Shown piece by piece: positions 7,631 to 16,065 of a DNA stretch of 60,001 nt. Where the stretch lies: assembly GCA_036677685.1 (NCBI GenBank), contig JAVBWA010000036.1, positions 1 to 60,001 on the forward strand. Reading direction: 5' to 3'. The stretch comes from JAQUBU01 sp036677685. GTDB lineage: Bacteria > Bacillota > Syntrophomonadia > Syntrophomonadales > Syntrophomonadaceae. Position 1 is the stretch's first letter, and each line of letters begins with the position of its first letter. A program made the position numbers and the translations under genes. Under the pieces are notes generated by a model. It was not told the DNA's origin and did not search any database. It was given only the letters and a program-made list of their open reading frames with translations.

Positions 7631-7813
7631 GGTTTTGAATCAAGAGCCAAATATAATAGAATCATTGAGGATTTAATCGAACAAGGTGTGGATGGCATTA
7701 TCCTTGGTTGTACGGAAATCGGCTTGTTGGTTAAGCCCGAGGACTCCAGTGTCCCGCTTTTTGATACAGCTTTGATCCATGCCAAAGGCACGGTAGACTA
7801 CGCGCTCGATTAA
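7631..7813 (+). pseudogene. C-terminal remnant of aspartate/glutamate racemase family
   Basis: Sixty codons encode GFESRAKYNRIIEDLIEQ, then GVDGIILGCTEIGLLV, then PLFDTALIHAKGTVDYALD and a stop. The GCTE motif carries the second catalytic cysteine of Asp/Glu/hydantoin racemases. The N-terminal two thirds (about 170 residues) are absent and no start is present. Confidence 0.7.
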
Positions 7814-7845
7814 TATTTACCAAGGAGTCATACGGAAACGTTCAC

Positions 7846-7904
7846 TTGACGCAGTTCCTGCCCGGAGCCTATAATATAAATAGCTAATTTAGCTAACCTA
7901 GCTA
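7846..7904 (+). promoter_or_regulatory. promoter with triple TAGCTA operator
   Basis: TTGACG (7846-7851), 18 bases, TATAAT (7870-7875) is a near-consensus housekeeping promoter. Between it and the RBS are three TAGCTA hexamers at 7881, 7890 and 7899, exactly 9 bp apart. Each hexamer is palindromic. The gene product starts with a Phd-type antitoxin DNA-binding domain, which in known systems represses its own promoter, so this is a candidate autoregulatory operator. Confidence 0.65.
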
Positions 7905-7922
7905 TTCAAGGAGATGGGAAGC

Positions 7923-8660
7923 ATGAAAGTTAACTCAACGGAACTGCAGAACAACTTTGGAAAGTATCTGATGTTGGCAGCCCGGGAGGATATTATCGTT
8001 ACCAGAAACGGCACGGAAATAGCCAAATTGTCAGCCATAAGCAATGATCTTGCAGATAGCGGCACAACAGCAGATGTGGTAAAAGAGAAGGCGGAGGATT
8101 ACAGCTATGATGGTAGAAAGGCTTCCTACGAGGAGTTTTTGGAACTAAGCCAAAATTCCGAAGAGAGATACGAATACATCGATGGTGAAATCTACTTGCT
8201 GGCTTCGCCTAAAACCGCACACCAAAGAGCTTTGACCGAACTCTTTGGTATTTTTTTCAACTGGTTTCAGGGAGGAAAATGCACTCCTATGGTGGCTCCT
8301 TATGACATCACCCTCAAGCGAAATTCTGAGAACATCAATGTTGTCCAGCCTGATATAATGGTAATCTGCGATCTGGAAGAGAAACTGAATGAAAACGATT
8401 ATTACATGGGGGTTCCTTCCCTGGTGGTGGAAATATTGTCGGCCGGAACGCGCAGCAAGGATATGATAAAGAAGCTTGATGTTTACATGTCATGCGGAGT
8501 CAGAGAATATTGGATTGTAAATCCGCTAAATAAGGAAGTTAGTGTTTACCTTTTCGAAGATGGGAACATCAGTAACAGCATTACATTCAAAAAATCTGAA
8601 ATCATACAGTCTTTCATTTTCGAAGGATTAACTGCTGAGCTGGATAAAATCTTAAAATAA
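7923..8660 (+). CDS. fusion of Phd antitoxin domain and Uma2 nuclease-fold domain
   Basis: About 245 residues. Residues 1-45 match the Phd/YefM antitoxin fold (MKVNSTELQNNFGKYL, IIVTRNGTEIAKLS). Residues about 60-240 match Uma2/DUF820, a PD-(D/E)XK-like fold (YEEFLELSQNSEERYEYIDGEIY, QPDIMVICD, SLVVEILSAGTRSKD, YWIVNP), with the Asp and Glu-X-Leu acidic residues present. ATG 7914 lies against AAGGAG; ATG 7923 has proper spacing. No separate toxin gene flanks it. One reading is a self-contained toxin-antitoxin-like protein, another a DNA-binding nuclease; function unproven. The promoter carries three TAGCTA sites. Confidence 0.78.
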   Translation: MKVNSTELQNNFGKYLMLAAREDIIVTRNGTEIAKLSAISNDLADSGTTADVVKEKAEDYSYDGRKASYEEFLELSQNSEERYEYIDGEIYLLASPKTAHQRALTELFGIFFNWFQGGKCTPMVAPYDITLKRNSENINVVQPDIMVICDLEEKLNENDYYMGVPSLVVEILSAGTRSKDMIKKLDVYMSCGVREYWIVNPLNKEVSVYLFEDGNISNSITFKKSEIIQSFIFEGLTAELDKILK

Positions 8661-8705
8661 GGGGAAAAAGAACCCTCAGACTGTACGAAAGCTAGTAGGC
8701 ACAAA

Positions 8706-8730
8706 GGGGGACGGTTTAAATTCGTCCCCC
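8706..8730. terminator. GGGGGACG hairpin
   Basis: GGGGGACG (8706-8713) and CGTCCCCC (8723-8730) pair perfectly around GTTTAAATT. It lies between convergent genes. Similar GGGGAC/GTCCCC hairpins recur after 19483, 30658 and 36710, so it may be a REP-like unit used as terminator. Confidence 0.6.
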
Positions 8731-8848
8731 TGTTCCTGTGGCACACTCTATCGTGTAGTAAAATCGACGCGGCGTTATTGGTAAGCGGAGCTTGAATTAA
8801 AACTAAACGAAAAGAAGTCGACGTAAAAAGATCCAGTGCTATACAAGA

Positions 8849-9286
8849 TTATTTGAGGGTTAAAAGATCGCGGTAGATGTTTAATAGATTATATGGTTTT
8901 TCTTCATCGAAAAACTTCCATCGCAGCCAGTTGTCCAGCCATATACCGAAAGGTATCAAGGGAAGCCAGAGGATGGCGTAGATTGCACAGATTTGCCCGT
9001 ACAGGTTATCTGGCAGAAAGGAATAGTCCCATATTCCCATACCCAGCCAGACATTGAGAATCATGCCGGATGCAAATTCGATCACCAGGATAATCAGCCA
9101 GGCCAGCAGCGTCTGCTGCCATATTTTCAGGTTAATATACTGCGGGTATTCATCCAAAAGCCCGATCAAGGCGCCGCACAATCCCCCAACAAAAAGCATG
9201 GATATATTGGTCCACCCCCGCCAAAAACCTTCCAGGGTGAAATAGCACATTCCCATAATAAAACTGATAACGAAAAATCTTTTCAT
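8849..9286 (-). CDS. CmpB-like (putative ABC transporter type IV) membrane protein
   Basis: A 145-residue membrane protein with about four helices. The motifs ISFIMGMCYFTLEGFWRGW near the N-terminus and GIWDYSFLPDNLYGQICAIY near the middle are those of the CmpB family (PF06541-like). Its biochemical role is not established. The frame extends upstream to 9370, but the stretch before MKRFFVIS does not look like the family; ATG 9286 with a GGGTGAG-like RBS is the better start. The upstream segment resembles sequence at 14842-14960 (see findings). Monocistronic, minus strand. Confidence 0.65.
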   Translation of the reverse strand: MKRFFVISFIMGMCYFTLEGFWRGWTNISMLFVGGLCGALIGLLDEYPQYINLKIWQQTLLAWLIILVIEFASGMILNVWLGMGIWDYSFLPDNLYGQICAIYAILWLPLIPFGIWLDNWLRWKFFDEEKPYNLLNIYRDLLTLK

Positions 9287-9552
9287 CTTCTCACCCGGCT
9301 TCCGGTTTTTTTTATTTTGACCGGCTTGGAAGCTGGCAATGCACAGATCAAAACTTACCAGCAGAACCATAAGAGTAAATCAGACTGATATGGACTATAC
9401 AATGCAAGATTTACAGCTATCAGCATCAGAACAATCTTGGAACGGTCCTCGCACGGATTAATAAAGGTCTATCGTTGTCCGGGGCATAGATAAATTCATT
9501 ATTTTTTCTAATACTATTGAAAATTAGTGGGAAACAATATATAATTTTTTTA

Positions 9553-9582
9553 TACATTGTGTAATAATTTACATTGTGTAAT
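9553..9582 (+). promoter_or_regulatory. paired palindromes, probable TetR operator
   Basis: ACATTGTGTAAT occurs twice (9554-9565 and 9571-9582). Each is centred on TACAttgTGTA, so two short palindromes lie 17 bp apart, about 45 bases before the regulator's RBS. This arrangement is typical of TetR-family autoregulation. Confidence 0.6.
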
Positions 9583-9624
9583 TAGTTCAGATTTATTAAG
9601 GGATAATTTCAGGAGGTGCAAATT

Positions 9625-10275
9625 GTGGAGATAGACAGTATATCCGGTGAAGGGCGCATGGAGAGAAAGAAAAGGGAACTGCGGCAGAAGATAATAAACG
9701 TTGCCATGAAGCTGTTTGAACAGCAAGGCTTTTCCAATACTACCATGGAGCAAATTGCAGAAGAAGCCGATGTGGCTCGAAAAACGCTGTACAACTATTT
9801 TCCGGTGAAAGAGGCTATCGCTAATGAATATGTCAGAGGCATTTCCAACCACATGGCACAGGAGGCACTGGCAAAACTCCAAAACCTGCCTGATACCCGG
9901 TCCCGCTTGCTCAGCGCCTTAAACAACGCCTACGGGTGGGTGGAGCTCAACCCGGAGCTTACGGGTATTGTACTCGGCTATCGTTTTAAAACCTCATATT
10001 ATTCTTATGACAAAAATCAGGGATCAGAAAATGATTTTCAAGAAAGGGGCACCTACAGGATTATTGCTGAGATAATCCGGGAGGGGCAACAATCTGGAGA
10101 AATAAGGTCCGATGTCCAGTTGAAACTGCTGGTTCGTTATATTGATTTGCTGCGCGGAACTATAGTCTGGGAATGGCTGCAGGATAGTTCCAGTTTTGAA
10201 CTCCGTGAGGAGATCAATAGAATGGTGGATATAGTTCTGGATGGCATTAGAAGTGATAATAAGCATTCGAAATAG
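9625..10275 (+). CDS. TetR/AcrR-family transcriptional regulator
   Basis: About 216 residues. The N-terminal helix-turn-helix is clear (IINVAMKLFEQQGFSNTTME, then IAEEADVARKTLYNYF with KEA following). The C-terminal part is the variable ligand domain. AGGAGG at 9611-9616 is eight bases from GTG 9625, preferred over GTG 9616, which lies inside the RBS. It precedes the dikinase by 55 bases and the MATE gene on the same strand, so it probably controls itself and both, possibly in response to an antibiotic. Two palindromes upstream are the likely operator. Confidence 0.88.
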   Translation: MEIDSISGEGRMERKKRELRQKIINVAMKLFEQQGFSNTTMEQIAEEADVARKTLYNYFPVKEAIANEYVRGISNHMAQEALAKLQNLPDTRSRLLSALNNAYGWVELNPELTGIVLGYRFKTSYYSYDKNQGSENDFQERGTYRIIAEIIREGQQSGEIRSDVQLKLLVRYIDLLRGTIVWEWLQDSSSFELREEINRMVDIVLDGIRSDNKHSK

Positions 10276-10330
10276 AATCATATGGGAACTTGATTGATAA
10301 TTTTGCATTTATTGAAAGGAGCGATGGGTT

Positions 10331-13006
10331 TTGAAAAAGCATTCAGGGAATTTCTTTATCATGTGGGATCAGGCTTTGCAAGCAGGAGCTGTTCAAGTGG
10401 GCGGCAAGGGTTGGAACCTGGCACGACTGGACAGCTTTGGCTTTAAAGTTCCGCCCGGTGGCGTACTGTCAAGCGATGCCTATATTGAGTTCATCGACTA
10501 CAACGGTTTTAACGATGACATCGCAGAAATATCGAGCAAAATAACCGCCGCCAACCTCGGTGATCATACTCATGAATTGTCACAGTTGGAGGAAAAAATC
10601 AGATCGGGCTTGATGCCCCAGGCCATTATAGATGAAATATCTGCTGCATTGCAAAACCTGGGCCTGCTTGATAAAGCGATTGCGGTAAGATCGTCGGCTT
10701 CGGCGGAGGATTCGGCTGCCGCATCTTTTGCCGGCATTCATGAGTCTTTTCTGAATGTGCGCGGCCTGGAAAACATACTGACCGCCATCAAAGGCTGCTA
10801 TGCCAGTGTGTGGTCGGCACGGGCCGTAGCCTACCGGCGCAGGATGAAACTGGCTGATAATGAAGTGCTTCCGGCCGTGGTATTGTTGGAAATGGTGGAG
10901 GCTCAGGCGGCCGGGGTAGGCTTCACCTGCGATCCTCAGACCGGACGCCGTGATCTTATAGTTATTAATGCTAATTTTGGTTTGGGAGAATCGGTAGTAA
11001 GCGGTTCAGTGGAACCGGACAGCTATTATCTGGATGCTCAGCCCTGGAATACCGTACCTGTTCTGCTTAAGCGCAATACCGGGAGCAAAAAGAGTTTCAC
11101 CCGGCCGGTCGAGGGCGGAGGCACTCAATTGATATATAGTAATGAACTCTCATCCCAGCCGGTGTTGAGCGATGAGGAAATTCAGAAATTGGGCCTGCTG
11201 CTGATACGGGTTTTTGAATCCCTGGGGGAATGCGAACAACATCAGGATGTGGAATGGGCCTATGACGGCCGGGACTTTTATTTATTGCAGGCCAGGCCGG
11301 TAACCGCCTTGCCGGAATATACATTTGCGGCTCTGAAAAACCAGCCGGTCATATGGTCAAACGGCAATTACCGGGATGCGGCCCCTATGGTCGTTTCCCC
11401 CTTGCAGCGCCGCCTGCTCAAAAATACGATCGATACCATTCAATATACCCAATTTCCCGCCATCGGGTACCGGATGCCGGAGGGGTTTGAATTTTCACGT
11501 TATTTTAACGGGAGGCTGTACTGCAATATATCCGCTCTTCAGTGGGCCTACTACGATTGCCACGGTTCAATGCCCGACTTTTTTAACGATTTCTGGGGAG
11601 GACACCAACCCCAACTAAAAATAGATGACCCTGATCCTTATGCCGGGGAGGCCGGCCGGGAAAGACAGCAACGCGGAATGAATATGATGAAGCTGGTTAT
11701 GGAAGCGTCTGCCGATGCGCCCCGTATTTTCGCCGAAGTTCCCCGTTCCGCCCAAGCGGTAACCGGCACCGGATTTGCGGGGCTGCCGGACTCGGAGTTT
11801 GAAGACAAATACATTGAGCTTGGCAACATTCTAAAGAGATATTGCGAGAGATTCACTTTCCTGGCTGCAGTCGGCACTATGCCGGTTATGACCCTGCTGC
11901 AAAAGCTGTACGAATACTTCGGTTCTCGTGCAACTGTGGTTCTGAATGGCTTAATGGTAGGCGGTCAGACTGGAATAACCAGTGCCGATCACGGCTACCG
12001 GCTCTTGGAGCTGGCCGAACTGGCCCGCCGGGATGAAGCTGCAGTCCGGTATTTGAGATCTGCGGCTTTTAATCCGTTTTTGTGGGAAGCAGAGCTGCCG
12101 GCAAGTTCTCCCTTCAAACAGGCTTTCCGGACTTTTATAGAGGAATATGGTCACCGTGCAGTATATGAACTGGACATTATCAATCCCCGCTGGAAGGAAG
12201 ACCCCACTTATCCGCTGGATATAATCAAGGATACTATGGATACCGCCTGCCCCGGCGACTTGAAGGTTCAGCAGAAGCTGCAGTTTGAGCGGTCCTGGCA
12301 AGAGGTGGCGGAAACTGTCCCCCCCGAAGTCCGGGATGAAATTCGCCAGGGAATCAAGGCCGCCCAGGAAGGTGCAGCAGTAAGGGAGATGACCAAGTCG
12401 GTTCTGGTTATGGCTACGGAACCCTACCGTTTGATGGCCCAGGAGTTGGGCAAGCGCCTTTATCGACGAGGTCTCATTAACGAGCCGGGCGATGTATTTT
12501 TCTGTTCCTGGTCGGATCTGTTTTCCATTTTGCATGAGGAGTGGAACGGTAACGGACTCACGACCCTGGTGGAATTCCGAAAACAGAGCCTCCAGACTAA
12601 AGAAACGCTTCCTGCTCCCGATCTTATCCATGGGGAAAAGCCGGTCTTTTCAGGGCCGGTCGGCCAGGGTTCCGGAGACTGTCTGCAAGGAGTAGCGGCA
12701 GCGACCGGCAGAGCTTCCGGCACAGCCAGGTTAATTGCTCACCCGTCCGAAGGGAACCGTCTGCAGCCCGGAGAGATTCTGGTAGCACCCTCTACCGACC
12801 CGGCGTGGACCCCTTTGTTCTTAAAAGCCGGCGCCGTAGTGATGGAAACCGGAGGATTTTTGTCCCATGGCTCAATCGTTGCCCGCGAATACGGAATACC
12901 CGCCGTAGTAAACGTAGCCGGGGCCATGCGAATCATCCAGGATGGTCAGGAGATCATTGTCGATGGTAATGCGGGCAAAGTGCAGATCGTCCAAAAAGCC
13001 ATATAG
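10331..13006 (+). CDS. rifampin phosphotransferase-like / PEP-synthase-related dikinase
   Basis: An 891-residue protein with an N-terminal PPDK-type ATP-grasp domain (GGKGWNLARL near 24; AVRSSASAEDSAAASFAGIH near 118; DVEWAYDGRDFYLLQARPV near 302), a long central domain (about 330-765) and a C-terminal swivelling phosphohistidine domain with ETGGFLSHGSIVARE, His846. It ends there: the PEP/pyruvate-binding barrel of true PEP synthase and PPDK is missing. This domain order and length match rifampin phosphotransferase (about 867 residues). Other members of this architecture act on other substrates, so rifamycin inactivation is inferred from architecture and the TetR/MATE neighbours. Start is TTG 10331 after AAGGAG; the stop TAG begins R2 copy 2. 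Confidence 0.75.
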   Translation: MKKHSGNFFIMWDQALQAGAVQVGGKGWNLARLDSFGFKVPPGGVLSSDAYIEFIDYNGFNDDIAEISSKITAANLGDHTHELSQLEEKIRSGLMPQAIIDEISAALQNLGLLDKAIAVRSSASAEDSAAASFAGIHESFLNVRGLENILTAIKGCYASVWSARAVAYRRRMKLADNEVLPAVVLLEMVEAQAAGVGFTCDPQTGRRDLIVINANFGLGESVVSGSVEPDSYYLDAQPWNTVPVLLKRNTGSKKSFTRPVEGGGTQLIYSNELSSQPVLSDEEIQKLGLLLIRVFESLGECEQHQDVEWAYDGRDFYLLQARPVTALPEYTFAALKNQPVIWSNGNYRDAAPMVVSPLQRRLLKNTIDTIQYTQFPAIGYRMPEGFEFSRYFNGRLYCNISALQWAYYDCHGSMPDFFNDFWGGHQPQLKIDDPDPYAGEAGRERQQRGMNMMKLVMEASADAPRIFAEVPRSAQAVTGTGFAGLPDSEFEDKYIELGNILKRYCERFTFLAAVGTMPVMTLLQKLYEYFGSRATVVLNGLMVGGQTGITSADHGYRLLELAELARRDEAAVRYLRSAAFNPFLWEAELPASSPFKQAFRTFIEEYGHRAVYELDIINPRWKEDPTYPLDIIKDTMDTACPGDLKVQQKLQFERSWQEVAETVPPEVRDEIRQGIKAAQEGAAVREMTKSVLVMATEPYRLMAQELGKRLYRRGLINEPGDVFFCSWSDLFSILHEEWNGNGLTTLVEFRKQSLQTKETLPAPDLIHGEKPVFSGPVGQGSGDCLQGVAAATGRASGTARLIAHPSEGNRLQPGEILVAPSTDPAWTPLFLKAGAVVMETGGFLSHGSIVAREYGIPAVVNVAGAMRIIQDGQEIIVDGNAGKVQIVQKAI

Positions 13007-13104
13007 CTGCGTTATTAACAAAAGTCCGTTCAATCGACGTACCTAAGTACGCCTCAATCACGGCCTTTTATTAATGCCTTGCTCTTGAACTTTTTGCCGC
13101 GCTC
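13004..13104. repeat. R2 repeat, copy 2 (inverted relative to copy 1)
   Basis: The reverse complement aligns over about 100 bases to 34-150. The long stem is kept although its sequence differs: at two stem positions a G-C and a C-G pair of copy 1 are both A-T here. The central GATTGA-GGCGTAC...GTACGTC-GATTGA block is nearly identical. The element starts on the stop codon of the dikinase gene. Confidence 0.7.
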
Positions 13105-13269
13105 TGGAAGATGCGACTTTTCAGACAGGCAGAGTGGAAAACAATGGAATTACCTGGGCTAATCCAAGTTGCGGGAGTGCAGCCGCTGATTAAGCTCATA
13201 ATTACAAGCCCTTAAAGTTCCGGCCTGTAGCGGAAGCGGAATTTGTTGAAAAACACTGAGGGGTATCAG

Positions 13270-14628
13270 ATGGATCATTCTAAACAATTGGGAGAAGACA
13301 GTATCAGCACGCTTCTTATAAAATTCTCCACACCCGCTATAGTTGGAATGACAGTAAGTGCTTTATATAACATTGTGGACCGGATTTTCGTGGGCCGGGG
13401 GGTTGGGTCCCTGGCCATTGCCGGTACCACTATTGTATTTCCTATTACGCTTATCATTATAGCCTTTTCCATGCTGGTTGGGATGGGAGCAGCATCCTTG
13501 ATATCTATCAGATTGGGCGAAAAAGAAAAAGAAGAGGCCGAATTAATAGCGGGAAATGCCCTGCTTTTGCTGATTATTCTTTCATTTGCCCTGTCGATTC
13601 CGGGCTTGCTTTTCCTGACTCCTTTACTGCAGCTGTTTGGAGCCAGTAATGACGTATTACCCTATGCCAGCGACTACTTGAGAATAATCTTGCTGGGCAC
13701 AGTATTATTTGGAATCAGCCTTGGCATGAACAATTTCATACGGGCCGAAGGAAATCCCCGGACATCTATGTATACTATGCTTGTTGCAGCAGTCGCCAAC
13801 ATTATTCTGGATTATTGTTTTATCTTTATTCTTGGTCTGGGTATTAAAGGAGCAGCTCTGGCTACCGTGATAGCTCAGGGGATTTCCGCTGTATGGGTTT
13901 CACATTATTTTATATGGGGAAGAAGTTTCTTAAAAATTCGCTGGAGAAACTTAAAACCAGCGCCTTTAGTGATAAAGCAAATTTTTAAAATGGGTTTTCC
14001 TCCCTTTGCCATGCAATTGGTTGATAGTGTTAAACAGGTGGTATTGCTTAAAAGCCTTGGCATTTACGGTGGAGACCTGGCTATTTCAGCCATGGGAATT
14101 ATTTTTAGCATTTCCACAATTCTGGTAATGCCGGTCATCGGCATAAGCCAGGGAGCTCAGCCAATTATCGGGTATAATTACGGGGCCGGACAGCATAAAC
14201 GAGTCAAGGAAGCATTGAAATCAGCAATTGCCGCTACTATATTGATTCTCTCGGTGGGGTTTGTTTTCACCCGGCTCTTTCCGGAGGCCATAGTCGGTCT
14301 ATTTGCCAAAAGTGATATGCAGTTAATTACCCTGGGTTCCCATGGCCTCTTAATGGTTTTTCTCTTTCTTCCTATTGTAGGTTTTCAAGTTGTCGGCTCC
14401 ATTTATTTTCAATCCGTAGGCAAACCAAAACAAGCCACCATTTTAACCTTATCAAGATATATATTGCTTTATATTCCAGCTTTACTCATTTTGCCGAAGT
14501 TCTGGGGCTTGGAAGGCGTATGGAGAGCAGCACCGGTTGCCGACCTGGGGTCTTTCATATTGACCGGTATATTGCTTTTTTATGAGCTTAAGCGTCTGGG
14601 CACAAATGAGAACAGCTCCGGTATTTAA
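13270..14628 (+). CDS. MATE-family multidrug efflux pump
   Basis: About 452 residues with the twelve-helix pattern of MATE antiporters and family motifs MTVSALYNIVDRIFVGRG and FGASNDVLPYASDYLRI, then FIRAEGNPRTSM. It exports drugs or other organic cations in exchange for Na+ or H+. ATG 13270 follows GAGGGG; a longer frame from TTG 13243 has no RBS. The gene downstream of MarR at 29279 is a close paralogue (same motif spacing, many identical stretches). Lying behind TetR and the dikinase it completes a probable resistance cluster, though 263 bases and an R2 element separate it from the dikinase. Confidence 0.9.
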   Translation: MDHSKQLGEDSISTLLIKFSTPAIVGMTVSALYNIVDRIFVGRGVGSLAIAGTTIVFPITLIIIAFSMLVGMGAASLISIRLGEKEKEEAELIAGNALLLLIILSFALSIPGLLFLTPLLQLFGASNDVLPYASDYLRIILLGTVLFGISLGMNNFIRAEGNPRTSMYTMLVAAVANIILDYCFIFILGLGIKGAALATVIAQGISAVWVSHYFIWGRSFLKIRWRNLKPAPLVIKQIFKMGFPPFAMQLVDSVKQVVLLKSLGIYGGDLAISAMGIIFSISTILVMPVIGISQGAQPIIGYNYGAGQHKRVKEALKSAIAATILILSVGFVFTRLFPEAIVGLFAKSDMQLITLGSHGLLMVFLFLPIVGFQVVGSIYFQSVGKPKQATILTLSRYILLYIPALLILPKFWGLEGVWRAAPVADLGSFILTGILLFYELKRLGTNENSSGI

Positions 14629-14662
14629 CATCGAATCATCTTTCTGCTTTACAGAGTCAACC

Positions 14663-14900
14663 CTATTCAACCTCCGCTTCTCCTTCTTCAAGCTTTTCCA
14701 TCACCATTGGCATCTTTTCCTGAAGCCTTTTATACTTTCCATGGACTATATACAAACAAAACTGCCGGGGTTATCGCCGTTGAGGAAAACAATCCTCCTA
14801 TAACGGAAATAACCATGGGCCTTTGAAGGATTTCATTCATTTTGACCGGGTAGGAAGCTCCCAATACATAGCTAAACCTGCCAAAAAAACCAGAAAGGAC
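14663..14900 (-). pseudogene. decayed membrane-protein fragment
   Basis: In the 377-base gap between MATE and the stalk gene, the minus strand carries two frames that join with one shift. One reads MNEILQRPMVISVIGGLFSS and on to SPWKV; the other reads YKRLQEKMPMVMEKLEEGEA and stops at 14663-14665. The first has a hydrophobic segment, the second a charged amphipathic tail. No family recognised. Its upstream part (14842-14960) aligns loosely with the start region of the CmpB-like gene (9313-9415). Confidence 0.35.
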
Positions 14901-15005
14901 CTGACCGGTATTGAAATGTACTGGTACGCACTATTTTTCATGTAAGATTTGCAGCTGCTAAACCGTACACTCTATAAACCAAAGTAAAATGAAAGAGGGA
15001 CAAAG

Positions 15006-16040
15006 GTGAAACGCGCAAGCATACTTTTATTATTAACAGGATTAATAGTAACGCTGTTTTCCTGGCCGGTTCAGGCCGCTTCAGCTGTTACGGTGCAGAT
15101 AAACGGGGCAGTGGTGAAGGCTCCAGCTGATATGAATATAATCGAAGGTCAGGTAATGATCCCCTTGCGTTGGGCGGCTGGGCAATTGGGGGCAAGTTCC
15201 GTGCAATGGGATTCTGCAAGCCGTACGGTAAGCATTAAGAGCCCGCAGGACTTCTATAATATCGAGAAATTGGCTTCCTATGCTTACGGTTTACAGACCG
15301 GCAGTGAGGAACGGGAAAGGTCAATCTGTCCCCTGCCGGATAGGGCAAGAAAGTTGATTGTTTCCAGTGTTTCCAAGCGTGAATGGGTATTGGAACTTAA
15401 GCAGTTTGAGCCCCAACAGTTGAACCTGGCTCAGTTTTCGAACTATATTGAAATACGTATATTTAGTGAAGATGGTTCTTATGAACATAGTTCAAGAGCA
15501 TACAGCATCGAGAATCATCAAGGCCATTATTACCTGCCCATGGACTGGTTGGAATACCTGTTCAACGCCCGGATCAATTATGATTCGGACAGCAATGTGC
15601 TGTCTATCCAGACCCCGGATTTGGGCAAAATCAAATCCGAAATAGCCTTGATCGAAAAGACCCTGGTTCCGGGTACTGCTGAAGAAGCTATAAAGCTATG
15701 GGGCCGGGGCGAACAGACCCGCAATGGAGCCCTGCAATATGCAGCCTTGTCCCCCCAATTGCGCCGGGAAGCAGATAAAAGCTGCCATGTCCTGCAAACA
15801 TACTGGGTTACCGGTGTTTCAAGCCCCTGGGTAGGCCCTATAAACATAGTAAACCGTAATAAACTCAGCGATACGAAGATTGAATATACCCTCAGCTACC
15901 CGGAAATAACCTCCAGCCCGCCCAACACCACCGCCACGGAAAAAATAGTGGTGGAGAAAATGCTCAGTAAGGGCCGGGCAGGGTGGTATATAAGCGAACT
16001 GCTGCAGCCAAGTCCCTATGGGATTATTGGCAGTGATTAA
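15006..16040 (+). CDS. secreted stalk-domain protein
   Basis: A 344-residue protein with a signal peptide (ASILLLLTGLIVTLFSWPVQ, likely cleavage after AQA/AA) and a stalk domain of the copper amine oxidase N-terminal type at about 28-80 (VTVQINGAVVKAPADMN, MIPLRWAAGQLGASSVQWDS). A second, weaker stalk-like segment at about 175-200 (YYLPMDWLEYLFNARINYDS). The C-terminal 120 residues may be a DUF-type ligand or NTF2-like domain but I do not recognise it. GTG start after an AGAGGG-like RBS. Surface-associated role is inferred from the domain class. Confidence 0.7.
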   Translation: MKRASILLLLTGLIVTLFSWPVQAASAVTVQINGAVVKAPADMNIIEGQVMIPLRWAAGQLGASSVQWDSASRTVSIKSPQDFYNIEKLASYAYGLQTGSEERERSICPLPDRARKLIVSSVSKREWVLELKQFEPQQLNLAQFSNYIEIRIFSEDGSYEHSSRAYSIENHQGHYYLPMDWLEYLFNARINYDSDSNVLSIQTPDLGKIKSEIALIEKTLVPGTAEEAIKLWGRGEQTRNGALQYAALSPQLRREADKSCHVLQTYWVTGVSSPWVGPINIVNRNKLSDTKIEYTLSYPEITSSPPNTTATEKIVVEKMLSKGRAGWYISELLQPSPYGIIGSD

Positions 16041-16065
16041 GCAAATGGTATTCAGTACCATCAGC

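Noticed and set aside
12739..12936. Minus-strand frame inside the dikinase gene
   Set aside because: Shadow of the strongly coding opposite strand, as are the other overlapping frames in this gene.
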